Shown here one piece after another: positions 10,330 to 22,918 of a stretch of 64,000 nucleotides of DNA. Both the position numbers and the translations under genes were made by a program. Origin of the DNA: Microvelia longipes (taxonomy: Eukaryota > Arthropoda > Insecta > Hemiptera > Veliidae). The notes beneath the pieces are model-generated. The model worked only from the letters and a program-made list of their open reading frames with translations, was not told the DNA's origin and ran no database searches. How positions within the stretch are numbered: position 1 is the stretch's first letter; every line of letters starts with the position of its first letter. The stretch lies in contig JACMZG010001913.1 of assembly GCA_018340805.1 (NCBI GenBank), positions 38,675,132 through 38,739,131 of the forward strand, given 5' to 3'.

Positions 10330-12055
10330 ACTACTACTACTTTTAAGAACACTGTCTTTTTTATTTTTAATATGTACATTATATCAACTTTAAAAAATAA
10401 AAATGCTATCTTTAATAAGCATTTAGAGGGGAATTAATGGCTTAAATTGGGAATTGGTGTAATCAGAAACGGGCTTTCTTGATGAGTGAGTGCACTAAGT
10501 ACACATAGTGTATTAAGGGATTACACTAAAATTTAGTGTATTAAGTGAATACAATTTTAAAACTCTAAAACAAACCATTATATCAGCGATACTTGATCGG
10601 CTCATCATAATCACCAAGTGATAACGAAATCACTATGTTCATATTCATAGTGATGTTCATCACTATGTTTGTATCACGATTATACATCTTTTTAGTGAGA
10701 AGGGTAGACTGGCTAAAGTTTGAGTCTGAAGGTGTCAAAAATCTAATTCAGTAAATTTAATGCGATTAATTTATTAGCGATAATTTTGTTTAAATGATTA
10801 CAAGGGATATAATTAATCCAAACAAATAATGATATTAAAAATTAATTAGAGTTAAAAAGGAGGTTTGTTTAAATGGTTTATTAAATGGTGGGAAATGAGA
10901 GCGGAAAAATAAGTGATTTTTTGTAAATGAGGAGTCAATAGGGAGATTTGTATTTAGTCAAGCTCATTACAGAGCCAGAGGTTTAGACCTGAAATTATTT
11001 CATTAAGAGTAGGGTTAATGTAAACTCAGAGGTAGAAAATTATTCCTCTCTCTCTCGATGATTTAGTACAGAGTGAAATTTTTATCTCACTCTATAATGT
11101 TGATAAAAGTACAGCCCCCTCCCCCACACTGTTAGAAGCGAATTAATAATTAAACACGATTATTAGGAGTTCAACAGGTGGGTGGAGTGAGACTTCCAAC
11201 TCTGCATTTTAGGGGGCATAATTATTTTTACCTCGTAACGTGGTTTAGTGGCTTATTTACTCTACAAAAACAGATAAAGGGATGTTTTTCGTCGAGAGTC
11301 GTATGTGATACAAAATCAACCTGATTCAAAGCGTTAATTAATTGTAATTATCTTATCTGCAACTCGTGATAGAAAGGCTAGTCCGTCCTCGTACCATTTT
11401 AACTTCGAAATTGCGCCGATACCGCAATTTTCTTGACTGATTGAGTTTCTAGGTATTCTATTAGAGTGACATTTTGGAAAAGGGAGGATTTTGATTGAGG
11501 TTTAACACCTTCCCTTTCAATAGTTACCTCATTAAGAGACAAAAGGTCTCTGCCCCCCGGGGGACCAATATCAATACAAGTAATGAAGTAAAGGACCATG
11601 TGAGCCACACAATTATTTTCCTCTCTAAAACTCTACCATGATTTTCGCTTTTTCCATGCAATCTCTTCACCTCTGACAAATACAAAAATACAATTATCTC
11701 TTTAAATTCATCATATGACCAATATCTACTAAATTTATCATGTTTTGATTACCTATGACTAATAATTCTTCTTTAATTATTGCTATTCATTCTAACTCGT
11801 AATAACTCGTGGCTTACGTTGATGAATTATACACTAATAAAAATATATTTGTTTATTAATCCCCATGGTTTCCAATAAAATGTGGTTTCAATTATCTCTA
11901 ATAATATTCAATTTACTAAATTGGGGTAATTATTTTCATTTAGATAATTGGCGAAATTCTTAGTGATTAAGTAAATTGCCAAATTGAAAACATTTTATTC
12001 ACTGCCCTACTTATAAATGAATGTATACAAATGAACTTTGACACTTTATGCTAAA
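10330..12055. other. Unassigned AT-rich DNA
   Basis: No gene recognised. Minor structures are an ACACTAAAATTTAGTGT hairpin (about 10523-10540), short inverted ATCACTATG repeats at 10630-10670, and a TCTCTCTCTC run near 11046. The 69-codon frame at 11399-11608 shows no family signature and probably arose by chance. Confidence 0.4.
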
Positions 12056-12058
12056 CTT

Positions 12059-12585
12059 CCTTTAGCACAGACTTACGCGTAACTTTAACAATAATTACGC
12101 TTATGAGATTATTCGAATAACAGAAGTGGAGAGGGCCTTTAGCACAGACTTACGCGAAACTTCATCAAAAATTACGCTTATGAGATTTTCGAATAAGAAG
12201 TGGAGAGGGCCTTTAGCACAGACTTACGCGAAACTTCATAAAAATTACGCTTATGAGATTATTCGAATAACAAGAAGTGGAGAGGGCCTTTAGCACAGAC
12301 TTACGCGAAACTTCAACAAAAATTACGCTTATGAGATTGTTCGAATAACAGAAGTGGAGAGGGCCTTTAGCACAGACTTACGCGAAACTTCAACAAAAAT
12401 TACGCTTATGAGATTATTCGAATAACAGAAGTGGAGAGGGCCTTAGCACAGACTTACGCGAACTTCAACAAAATTACGCTTATGAGATTATTTGAATAAC
12501 AGAAGTGGAGAGGGCCTTTAGCACAGACTTATGCGATACTTCAACAAAAATTACGCTTAAGAGATTGTTTGGATAACAGACTATG
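12059..12585. repeat. Minisatellite, about seven units of 74-77 bp
   Basis: Unit starts (TTTAGCACAGACTTACGCG) fall near 12061, 12138, 12212, 12289, 12366, 12443 and 12517. Each unit continues AACTTCAACAAAAATTACGC, TTATGAGATTATTCGAATAA and CAGAAGTGGAGAGGGCC. The last unit is the most diverged (ATGCGATAC, TTTGGATAACAGACT) and the array ends there. Single-base losses in homopolymers account for the length differences. Confidence 0.95.
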
Positions 12586-15500
12586 AATTTGCTTTCTTTT
12601 TTGTTTTCTCCTTACTCCAGTGTTCAAGTAGAAAAGCTCCTACACTCAAGTTCTCATGTTGCTTCTCTTTAAAAGATAGAAAATCTTAGTTGCTATGATG
12701 TTGCACCTGTACTTAGTTGATAACAAGTCAGCGATTCGGAACTGTTTACTCCTTGTATACATTATTTCTAATTCAAGATACTTGAATGTTCTGATGTAAA
12801 TAAGATTCATGCTATTAACTTCTTATAAGTTAATAGAAGCACTGGGGTACCTATATTTTTGTAGGTATAGGGCATAGTTGTATTTTTGTGAAGGCATTTT
12901 AAGTCAAGCTACTCCCCGTAGCTTAATCTAAATAAATAACTTTATTTAGATAATCTTTAAGTTAATAAAAAATTTCGAACTACCACACATCATTTGCGAA
13001 TTTATTAATTCTTTAAGTTCCCTAAGTTTTTGTCAAACGTACTGACAATTTTTCTAATTTTTTGAATTGTATAGGGAAAAGTAAAACTCAATTCAAAAAT
13101 TTAAGTCTTTTTATATTTCACCCAAAGACTTTCGGTGAAGTTATTATTTATTTTATTGCAATAACAGACTATTAATGTTATATAATAAATAATAATTTTC
13201 CAATGACTTTCTTTAGGAATTAAAATCAGATTTATTTCTTTTTTATTTAATTATTTCTTTTAATGTCCTCAAAGATAATACAGTTACTGTTTTTGATTAA
13301 GAGTAAAATTATTGTGTAGTTCTATTTTGCATGAAATTTAATAATACAATTATTTAACGGAAAATTGTTACATTTATATTTAATTATCAATATATAAGGG
13401 GGAGCTGAAACGATTTTGCATTGAAGGAAATGATAAGATGTTGACAAAGCCTTGTAATATTATGTTTATAACTTAACTAAGTTTTCGAACTAACTCAATA
13501 TAGAGTTAGCTCTTGTAGGGGACTTTGTAATTTTAAAAAAATAAAAAAGCGAGTTAGAGAAATAGGCGTTTTTTTGGGATGGGGAAATAAAAAAAATTCA
13601 ACAACAAAAAGAATTATCGGGAGAAAGGGGTGAGGAGAAGGGGGAGGAAATATAGAATAATGAATAAGAGGAAAAGAGTTAACAAGACAATGGCGTACGA
13701 AAAAAAAAAAATCGAATATGTTAACCCTTTAGGGAAAGAAGACGGGGTGGCACCGTCCTCTCGCTTTTTCTCGATCAATGAGTCATGGATTTTAATTTAA
13801 ATTAAGTGAAGAAGAGGGGGGAGAAGCGTCGGAATAAAAAAAACCTCTTGATTATGAAAAAAAGTAATTGCATCTGCTTTAGAAGCAAAACCTTGAGAGA
13901 GACAGAGAAAAGAACCGACACAGGGCGAAATAACCGAGCGCTTTTTTTTGCATGAGCTTAATTCTGGTACACATAGGATTCCTCTTCTATATAACCAGGG
14001 GAAATAAAAAAGGTAGAGTTGGGCAGAGTAGGTTGCCAGAGTACCAGGCAAATTCGAAAAAAAAGTATTAAAAAAAGTAGACGGGGCAAAACAGGGGGGT
14101 TGAATTTTTATTTATCGACTACCAATCACTTAAAAAACTTATACACACACACACGTAGGTTTTTTTAAATGACTATACAGCAGTAGGAAAAAATATATAT
14201 AAAGTCTAGATCAATATGTTTTCTCCCCCCTTGGACAGATAGCGTAGAAAAGAGAAAAAAATCTCCACAGTCCGATGTTTCACCAGACTCTGTGTCTACC
14301 TTGGTCAGATATTTCACTCAGTAAGACAAATTGTTCCAACTTAGACCAACTTCGTTTGATTTACTAAGTTTTCTCTTGTCATTCGTTTTGAAAAATTTCC
14401 ATAGATAAATTTTATTTTATTGAATGTCTTTTTCACAATTAGAAGGTGAAGGTGTGTGCTAAAGGGGAAAAAGTGTTATTTATTGCTTACTTTACACACC
14501 TGAGAACTTTGTATTAGTTTTTACTTCCTTTATCCTAAAGCAGAGAAACTAAAGAAAATCACCTGTAAAACAATCTTACAAGATTAATAGTTATCTTTTT
14601 CCATATGATTTTTGACTAAACCGGTGTAGATTAAAGGATTGATCTGCAAGTCTGTGATTAAGTATTTGCAGCGTTTATGTAGCGCCCACTTTACCAGTTT
14701 TCCCTTCTAAGGGAACTTCTTTTCTGCTACAACGTGTCCTTTAGGCAGAAAAACTTAAATATCCCCTTATAAGAAACAATATTAGCAAAATTATTGTTCC
14801 TAATAATAAGTAGTACTGTTGTTCTTTAATTTTGTAGAAAACCTTTCTTATTAATAAATTGTTTCCTGAATATATTACTTCGTATATTTTTTGCAACAAA
14901 GACACACTTAATCCGTCATTCATTTGAATAATAATTGATAAGAATACAATTGAACTTGCTTTAGGTTTCGTTTAGCAAATAGTAAATACTACACTACTAT
15001 TTTTATAGATATTCTGTGCAAGGTATAGATATACCTCAGCGAAATTGATTCATATCTGGTAGGAATGGGAGCATCAGTACTAGATTATGTCAGAATGGAA
15101 AATTTCACGAATTTCTCTTCTCTTCCAGTTACTTTTTGTTGTTATTTAATGGTTACTGTATGGACTTATTATCTTTATTTTTTTATCTCCTTTAGATCTA
15201 TTGGTGTTAACCGTTTTACGTACATATTAGTGAGATAACTCTGGTTGCAAATACGAGAATGTAATTAATAAGTGGATTAAGGGGACATAAATTTCAGATT
15301 CACATGATTTGCACCTCAAGTGAACCAATACGAGATGTGGTGATCACCTAAACAAAAACTACCGACCTGTAGTATGTATTTACTAAAATTTGCATCACAA
15401 AACTACATATCTTACTTAACTTTGTGTCAGAATTCCAAAGTCTGCATGTTTTACAAACATAACCAATCACTATAGACCTAACTGATTTTGCATCTATTTT

Positions 15501-15665
15501 TTTCTGAATTGGCAACAACGCATAAACTGAACTTCAAAAACAAACATTTGGTTAACCTCGAATCCATATTGTTAAGTTGTCCGTCTGTTTCTTTTTCTTT
15601 TTTACAACACTATACTTTAACTCTCAATTTCCAAATACTAAATTAGGACCATACAAAGAATATAA
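12586..15665. other. Unassigned AT-rich DNA with purine-rich patches
   Basis: No gene recognised. 13550-14100 has many A and G runs on the plus strand. Open frames at 13797-14051 and 14741-14923 (minus strand) are composition-driven and carry no domain signature. Nothing structured was seen at 14100-15660. Confidence 0.4.
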
Positions 15666-15668
15666 TTA

Positions 15669-16168
15669 GTCCAAGAGCCGGACCTGAAAAATGTGACTCA
15701 TTTTGTACTTCTTTATACCAAATTTTTCTGAAAATATACCTTAAATTATGAAGGAAAAACATAGTCTACCTATCCAGAATGGAGCCCTTCATATGAATGC
15801 GCTCTCTCAAAATATTATAAAATCGCACAGATTTTAGTTTTCTTGAAATAAGTGGTTGCCTGTGAGACATGTGAAAAACACGAAGAGACCTTATTTTAAA
15901 GGTGATACAATTTTCTGTAAAACGAGTGTTTTATAATCAAAATGGAATGAATGCAACCATTCGAGTTATAACCACAAGTTATGGCTCTTTCAAAAGCACC
16001 AAAGAAATGGTTAATTTACACAAATCAGCAAATTTCTTTGGAAAAGTTTAGGCTTTTTGTGAATTTTTTTGGCCATTTAATAAATGTCATAACTTTAGTT
16101 GTAGTTATCTGCTTTTGACGGAAAAACACTCGTTTAACATGAGTTTTTTTTAGGCTTGGCTCTTGGAC
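15669..16168. mobile_element. Long-TIR non-autonomous element, internally shortened copy
   Basis: It starts GTCCAAGAGCCGGACCTGAA and ends with an inverted GGCTTGGCTCTTGGAC, flanked by TA (15667-15668 and 16169-16170). Subterminal TGTGACTCATTTTGTAC also belongs to the inverted repeat in the longer copy. Relative to 22919-23600, most of the right arm is deleted. The TA target suggests the Tc1/mariner group or a related superfamily. No coding sequence. Confidence 0.85.
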
Positions 16169-16689
16169 TAAATAGATATTAGAATGTCCGACAGAGTGTA
16201 GGGGTAAACTAGGGTGAAGATGCTCGCTATAAGGTGCTTGTCTCTAACAACATCTAGACACTAACCCTCCTTACCATAACATTCTTGCCACTTTTATTAG
16301 TCAAAATTATGAAATTATTTAATTATTTATTATATAGTATCTACTTGTAATTGGTCATTATTATATTAAGATAATATTTCCATAAATTATTTTTGTGCTA
16401 AGAGTATTTTGGTAAAAATCAAAACGACAGGAGCTCATTTTCGTAGTTGGCATGGTCAAACTACCAAATTACGGTACTAATCATTTTTTATTCGAAATAA
16501 TAATTGCCAGAATTATCTAACTTAATCTTCTTTGGTGTCATCAAATTGTTTATTGCTTCTATTATCCAAGACTGGGACTATAACCACTCAATTATTTTAC
16601 ACCAAGGGCTTACTAAAACTTGAATGTATTGAATGTCCAGTCTTTATCTACTGTATTCTTTGGATTGTACTTCAGGAATCAGGAATTGA

Positions 16690-16925
16690 GAGTGAAAGCA
16701 GCGTTTGAAGAAAAAACTTGAACCTTTTAAAGGCTCGAGCCTCACATCTCAGAATTATGTGAGGGATGCTTTCAATATCTGATGCTGCACCAAGCCTACA
16801 TGCTAGGTAGAGGACACTGATGTGAAGGTATTAGCGAAAGTGACAGTGACCAGTTAGTATACTTAGTAGTCCAAGTCAGTGTCTAGGATCATTATTCCTT
16901 AGACTAAAGAGATTATCACTTAGCA
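16690..16925 (-). pseudogene. Second, more decayed non-LTR ORF2 C-terminal relic
   Basis: On the minus strand the codons read HFR-stop-YLHISV, then CRLG, then PHIILRCEARAFKRF. This parallels HLRKHLHTIGI, CRLC and SHILLRCEALAFQR of the relic at 9798-10320. The second cysteine of C-x2-C is now glycine and a stop interrupts the conserved block. It is an old pseudogene of the same family. Confidence 0.75.
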
Positions 16926-17138
16926 TAGGAGGATTTCTCTAACAATCACAATTTTAATCGTTTTGTGCAACTTACTGTTGGAACCTTTCTGTCTGTCTTT
17001 AAGAATCACAATTTTAATGGGTACCCGAAACTTTTTCCCTAAGCAGTTTAGCATCAGGTTAATTATGTCCAGGTGTTATGAGTAAAAATAAGAAAAAATG
17101 TACCATGAAAGGACTCCAATGCTAATGGGACATATATT

Positions 17139-17153
17139 CAGTGGCGTAGCAAG

Positions 17154-17241
<88 letters not shown>

Positions 17242-18075
17242 ATAATATATATACCAATTCCGAGTCCAGTGTCGTTTTCAATATTTTTTGAGCCTTGGAG
17301 TTGAATTATAACGGTCCGTCGTATGATCCTGTTGAATTATAATTATCCGTAGTCTTAACAACTTAACAAGCACTCAAAGTACTCAATTCTAAGGTACTCA
17401 AGTTCAAATCGATTTTTTTATCGTACTTTTTTACAGAATAATTTTGGCAAGTCCGGAAGCTGGATGAATTTTGTCCAGCTTTTTGAAATGCTTGATTTTA
17501 TGCATCAAAGTCGGAACAGTTACAGTTCTACTTCTTCGTCAATATTCGATTATTAAAGGAAATGCCCTAAGACATGTTCTAGAATAGCATTAACTCAGCT
17601 TTGAATTAGTGTCCAAAATGTACAAAACTGATTAAGTAAGTGCAAACTGATTAAACAACTTATATTGGTAACAGGAAACTTTATTTATTAAGATCATGAT
17701 TAGTAATCAAGAAACCAAGCACTCCAAGGAAAATCCGCACAGCTCGTAGACCTAAGTACCAGAATTTTTAACTGGGGGCTCTAGGTTCTTACTTGTCTGG
17801 GATTATTAAATTTTAAAATAATATAATTTCTAAGAAAAAGTTTCTTTTATTATTTTTACTATCATAATCCGTCAACACTTGCTCTTTGCGGCCATGCCGC
17901 CCATTAATTTAGAGTAAATATTTTAGATATAATTAATGATATTTTACATAAATATTCCATGTCCTATAAATATGTATGTTAATTATAATTTAATTTTTTT
18001 TCTACAAATGCGCCCTCTGGAGGCCTGCGCCCGCCCGCGGTAGCAGGCCTTGCTGTCCTGATAGCTACGCCTCTT
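17139..18075. mobile_element. Probable degraded hAT-type non-autonomous element
   Basis: The left end CAGTGGCGTAGC is a widespread hAT terminal sequence. The right end has GCTACGCC in inverted orientation near 18064, after a GC-rich subterminal stretch (GCGCCCTCTGGAGGCCTGCG) as is common in hAT elements. A (TA)n tract (17155-17252) has expanded just inside the left end. The right terminus is mutated and no target duplication could be established. Confidence 0.5.
17155..17252. repeat. (TA)n microsatellite
   Basis: Interrupted TA repeat with several phase slips, nested inside the probable hAT element. Confidence 0.95.
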
Positions 18076-18217
18076 CTTGGCAGTTATGTAGCATTTGAAT
18101 TCTGCGGAACTCGTGAAGAGGAAGCCGATTGCCATTGTTTTAAAGCAATAAAACGCATAACTGGACTTTACAGCACAACTTAAACAGCTCTTATCTTACC
18201 TATAATTTTTTATATTT

Positions 18218-18275
18218 TTTACTTTTCCTTATTTATACCGTTTGTATATTGAAAAAGTATTGTGTTATATATTTG
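18218..18275 (+). repeat. 5S-derived repeat, terminal hairpin only
   Basis: Contains ACTTTTCCTTATTTATACCG, then TTTGTATATTGAAAAAGTAT, then TGTGTT, the family's 5' end. The rest of the repeat is missing. Confidence 0.6.
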
Positions 18276-19940
18276 TCCCCTCATTAGAAATATTCTAGAG
18301 CTTAGCTGGCAATGGAATTTTAAGTTGAGAATTTTTGATTTTATATTACTCGAGTATAGCTGACCAGTATCTAACATTCCTAAAACTCTGTAAATTTTAA
18401 TTTAAAAACGACAATATTCCGTGTAATCCCAAGCTTGAAATAAAAATTCTACTAAAAAGTCATCGAGAAAACTCGGCTAGAATTAATGATAAAATACGTT
18501 TTATAGATTGGCAGTTAGAACTTTCCTTCGGATGGGGTTGAATTTTTCTCTGCTGAGTTAGGAAGCCTTCCCCCCCCCCCCTAATTGTGAAGCCCCTGGC
18601 CGGCTTTAATTACTTCGGGGGTTCCTGGATATTTCAATTGAACCTTCTACCGGATTTTTTTACCGGGGTAATGCAACCTCTCAACTATACCTGAAAAAAA
18701 TTAACAGTGAGAGGAAAAAACTTCCATGAGAGTAGAAAATAGGATAGGGGGTCCTCAATTCCGGACTGAGCTAAATATCTAATATTCAGATAGAACCGGG
18801 GCGGACACGCCTACCATTTCTAGATGGGGCTACGTTCATTAGCATTTATTTTGTCGGGGGAAAGGGGGGGGGATCGGATGGATTTTTTTTTACTTCTAAT
18901 TGCGTCATAACTTAACCAAAAGGGGTTGAAGAGGCAACTCAGATACAGACTCACACTAAAACACGGTAACATGACTGGAAAAATGCCTCAAACACATAAA
19001 ATCCAATGCATATCAGATTAGAGTCTAATGTATAAGTGTACTCACTCACACACCAATACTTTTTTGCGCTTAAAAAGTAAAAAAAAAATAGATCTAAAAG
19101 AGTGGTTGAAACAGAGGAAGAGGAAAGTGCAATCTATTTATGGCCGGGGGAACAGTATATATAAAAATTGCGGCCAGTTCGGAAATTGAGTTTAGACTGG
19201 TGTGCGGCAGGGTGTTCGCTCTGGGCTTACTTTTTTTTACATTCTCTTGTTCTGACTCTGAAAGCATTACAGGGCCTCTGTAGTTCTAAAAAAACGGATT
19301 TCAGAGGCAATGCCCCTTCTCCTTGAGTTAAACCCAGAGACAGAAAAAAATTAAGCCCTTACTCTCACACAATAGAAAACGTATAAAAACTGGAAAATAC
19401 AGGATGAATCTCATTTTGATAAAATAGATAGAATGATGCACCTGAGCCCCGTAGTTTGATTAGTTATTTATAGCATTTCTGTGTATAGGACAGTCCATTC
19501 ACTGTTATATAATGAATACAATATTATTTTTATTATTAAATGTATTGCATGAATTGAGCATTTATAGAATACATCCCTAAAATATTTATTCTACTTATTT
19601 ATTATAGGTAAGTTTATTATATAAAAAACTATTATTATAAAATCCAAGCCGAAATTCGTCTAGTATTCACCACCACGTTACAACCTGTATTGGTTGAATG
19701 TTGTCTTAATATATTTTTTTGGAGTGACTAAGTGACTATTATTTACAGTTGCGAACTTTTTAAGTTATTTAATTATTTTGAGTTAGTTAAGTTTTTTCAA
19801 TTAAAATAAAAGTTATGTCTTGATCCAATAAGGAAGTAATTGCTTCTTTAATTTATGTTATCTTCTAAATGTTTTGTGTATGTCTTCTCTTTGGAACATA
19901 CATTTGAATAAATATGTATATTCTAACTCTCTTTCCCTCT
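18276..19940. other. Unassigned DNA with homopolymer runs
   Basis: No gene recognised. C10 near 18570, G-rich runs near 18855-18870 and poly-A/T runs are present. Nothing resembles the repeat families elsewhere in the window. Confidence 0.4.
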
Positions 19941-19942
19941 CT

Positions 19943-19953
19943 TATATATATTA

Positions 19954-20038
<85 letters not shown>

Positions 20039-20048
20039 CACTATATAT
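19943..20048. repeat. (TA)n microsatellite
   Basis: Long TA repeat that gives rise to overlapping tyrosine/isoleucine-rich frames on both strands; none is a gene. Confidence 0.95.
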
Positions 20049-20092
20049 ACAGAATTTAAGATAGGAAACACTAAGAAAATACTTACATAAAA

Positions 20093-20130
20093 TTAGTAAC
20101 GTTTCGAACTATGTTCTTCGTCTGACAGAG
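20093..20130 (-). ncRNA. Hammerhead-ribozyme-like motif (candidate, one core mismatch)
   Basis: The minus strand reads CAGACGA, then AGAACATAGTTC (stem GAAC/GTTC), then GAAACGTT. The hammerhead core is CUGANGA, helix II, GAAA. Here the second core base is A instead of U, so activity is doubtful. Hammerheads of this minimal type are known in Penelope-like retroelements. Confidence 0.3.
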
Positions 20131-20164
20131 AGGGACTAATATATATATATATTATATATATATA

Positions 20165-20460
20165 TTTATGTGTGTGTAAACACACTCGTATGTCTACGTA
20201 TGACAAACGTTAGATCTCTCTCAAAGGCTTTCTTAAATCGACACAAAACTTTGCAAATCGCGAGATTTTGGGGAGGTTACAAGGGCTATTGTTTGAAAAA
20301 TAATTATGTCGTTATCAACCGAAATTAGGAAATTTTTTTTAAATCAACTTTATAACAAGGTATTACATATTCAAGCTGACGGCAAGCTAAATCGATTATG
20401 ACCAATTTCTGTGCGACCAATGACATTTTTTTTACCTGGTAGTTGATTTTTTAAAACAAT
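20165..20460 (+). repeat. Dispersed repeat family, copy A (partner at 60820-61090)
   Basis: Shared ordered blocks with 60820-61090 are TTGCAAATCGCGAGAT, GGAGTTACRAGG-like text, ATCAACC, AACAAGGTATT, GACGGCWAGC and GACCAATTTC. Identity is moderate. No ends are defined and no coding is seen. Confidence 0.6.
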
Positions 20461-20469
20461 TAAATTAAT

Positions 20470-21000
20470 ACATTAAATTCTAGAGTCGTATAAGTCATTT
20501 AAGTTTTCATTTGATACTATTTATTTATTTTACTATTAATTTTTTTTTTAAGAAAATTAAATGACAAGCGGATATAATAAATCTCTCTCACAAGGGTCTT
20601 GTTTTAGAATTTTCTTAACAACATCTTGGTTGGCCTTTCTGAAATCTTTTTCCATTGACCTCTGTTAACAAAATAAAATTTGATTGTAAATCAATAAGTA
20701 AATGATGGCTTTAAGTGAGTCCTTTTGGAAATATTATGCAAATTAGAAATCCGTTCCTATAAATATTTTTAATTATTAATTTTTAATCGATAGTTTTCTT
20801 CTGCGTATGTTTTGAATCGGTTGGAACGAGGCCTAGAGGCCGCCTCAGGACCGACTACCAATCTCTCTTGGTATTTAATAAATTTGAAACGATTCAAGTT
20901 GTTTATTTTAAAATGAAATATCAGTAAAAACAAAGTTTTTACACTTTTACAAAAGTTTATATAAAAGGGAAGAATCGCACCAGTCATTCCCAATATAAAA
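20470..21000. other. Unassigned AT-rich DNA
   Basis: Nothing recognisable. A 74-codon minus-strand frame (20769-20993) lacks any domain signature. Confidence 0.35.
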
Positions 21001-21002
21001 CA

Positions 21003-21646
21003 TCTTCAAACTCGCATCGCTCGTTCTCAGAATATACAAGTCGTTATTTATACTGCACGTCTACTTTTATGATCTAACAAAAATCATAGATGTACTTCTC
21101 GAATCGAATCGAAACTTGGTGTTTACATTTACTGTGTAAAGGTATACTTTGTATTTAACTTCAACATAATTGGATTTTTTTCCGTTTACAAATCTATAAA
21201 ATGTAACATACTATAATATGCTTAATAATAATATTTAATATACTTATTAATATTTAATATACTTGATAATATTTAATATACTTAATAATATTTAATATAC
21301 TATAATATACAAGTTATTTTTTTTACAAATATTGATACTTAGATGAAACTTGGCACATATATAAATCTTATACATGTTTACATGCGTGCCAAATCTTAAA
21401 TCGATCACAACATTTTTTCGCGTTTTATGTTTTTTTTGAAATTTTTGCTGAATCATTACTGTGAGTTAATGACGACAAAAAAATCTGAATATCACAGCTA
21501 CACGTATACACTGATTTTTGTACAAATTTCAACTCTCTAGGATAAATACATTTGTAGCTACGACTGTCACAGATCCACGCACATACATTTTTTTGATAAC
21601 ACTACTTTCCCTAGATACCTACGGTATAAATGAGGAAAAGTAAGAA
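21003..21646 (-). repeat. 5S-derived repeat, long copy with a degraded 5S module
   Basis: The tail (CTCGCATCGCTCGTTCTCAG) is at 21010-21030. The 5S block survives only as TACTTTTATGATCT near 21060. Middle blocks (ATGAAACTTGGCACATAT, GCGTGCCAAATCTTAA, TTTCAACTCTCTAGGATAAA) are clear. The terminal hairpin (TACCTACGGTATAAATGAGG, AAAAGTA) closes the copy. A low-complexity TTTAATATACTTAATAATA expansion lies at 21220-21310. Confidence 0.8.
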
Positions 21647-21722
21647 CCTCCCTCCCTATTGCCTTCGGCTCTCAATTTGGAAGCATTAACACTACAAAAT
21701 TCTTCTTTTTGACTCAATTTAT

Positions 21723-21745
21723 ATCAAGGATCTTGAATAAAGGGG
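21723..21745 (+). repeat. Solo terminus of the CAAGGATCTT MITE family
   Basis: CAAGGATCTTGAATAAAGGG matches the terminal inverted repeat of the 180-bp MITE at 53041-53220. No matching second terminus was found nearby. Confidence 0.6.
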
Positions 21746-21996
21746 ACGAATCAAGTCCATTAGTAATATAACAATGTGACCTCGCTGATGATAAAAAATA
21801 GAGAAGAATCCATCACAAAACGTATGTCAAAAACAAACTGTACTTGCACGGACATTACATCGACTGCGCAGGTCCTAAATTTAGAGGCTTGACTAATGGG
21901 AATGAGATAATTAATTATTGCTGAAGATAATTAAGTTATGAATCCTAAAAAAGTAGAAAATATAAAGATTAAAGTATGTTTGCAATAATAGTTATT

Positions 21997-22115
21997 TATG
22001 CCATAAGGCTGAGAAGTGTGCATGTCTTTATGTCACGGCAATTAGATTTACCGTCGAGCGAAGAGCGTCGGGAAAAATTGCCAAGACATAAAGGCATTCT
22101 CAGCCGGATGGCATA
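21997..22115. repeat. Imperfect hairpin of about 119 bases
   Basis: Arms 21997-22043 and 22076-22115 pair through TATGCC..GGCTGAGAA, CTTTATGT and GGCAATT. The loop contains ACCGTCGAGCGAAGAGCGTCGG, itself nearly palindromic. Its size and bulged stem resemble a miRNA precursor or a tiny MITE. Confidence 0.7.
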
Positions 22116-22768
22116 CACTATTTTTTTTTGAGGTAGCACTCATTAAATAAACTGCCCTATATACTTAATTGAAAAAAAACAAACGTCCAATTAACTCCAT
22201 ATTATCGTCGTCATTGAATTCATCCATAGCTTCACACTTTTACTCCAAAATGTAAAAGCTTTACAAATAAACACACAAAAATTGTCAATTAGAACAACAC
22301 CTTTTAAAAACTAAAAAAATTTAGTCTACGAACAAAAACAGAAACAAAATGAACGCTTTTAAAGAAATCATGAAGGGTTTACACAGATTGTTTTTTTGAA
22401 CACGCTATATTACAGTAATGGCGGCAATATATGAATTACTTTTACGTCCTAGGAGATTTTTTTTACATTCATTATTGTCCTCGGAGGTGAAAATAACCTC
22501 CTATAACAATAATGATTGGCTTCTCATCCTAAAAACGGTCCAATAAAGTGCTCAATTACGTACTACCTCAAAAAAAGCATTTTTGGACATTAAGAGTGAA
22601 TACATAAACTATTAACTTTTTGGTCTTCTCTAATACTTTTTAACTCAGTGTAGAGCAATACTCAACCCCTCTAATTTCCTTGAAAACGGTGTCTAGGCCA
22701 TTTTGGCTTTATGCTCTTCCTGTAAACTATCAATTATTGACAGCCGCAGTAAATTCTTAAATTTGGAA

Positions 22769-22824
22769 GCACTGACTGATGATGAGGGCTTTGCTATGAT
22801 AAAGTCTTCATTTTCAGTCAGTGC
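22769..22824. repeat. Short hairpin, 11-bp perfect outer stem
   Basis: GCACTGACTGA pairs with TCAGTCAGTGC. Inside, GATGA..GGCTTT pairs imperfectly with AAAGTCTTCAT, around a TGCTATGAT loop. Confidence 0.7.
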
Positions 22825-22918
22825 CGAAAATATATGGGGAAGTTAACAAAAAGTTAAGTATTTATATTTTTCTAATATGTACGGAAAATTTTTATGCGTT
22901 TTAAGTTAAATTATATTA

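Noticed and set aside
19865..20071. Tyrosine/isoleucine-rich frames on both strands
   Set aside because: They are translations of a (TA)n microsatellite.
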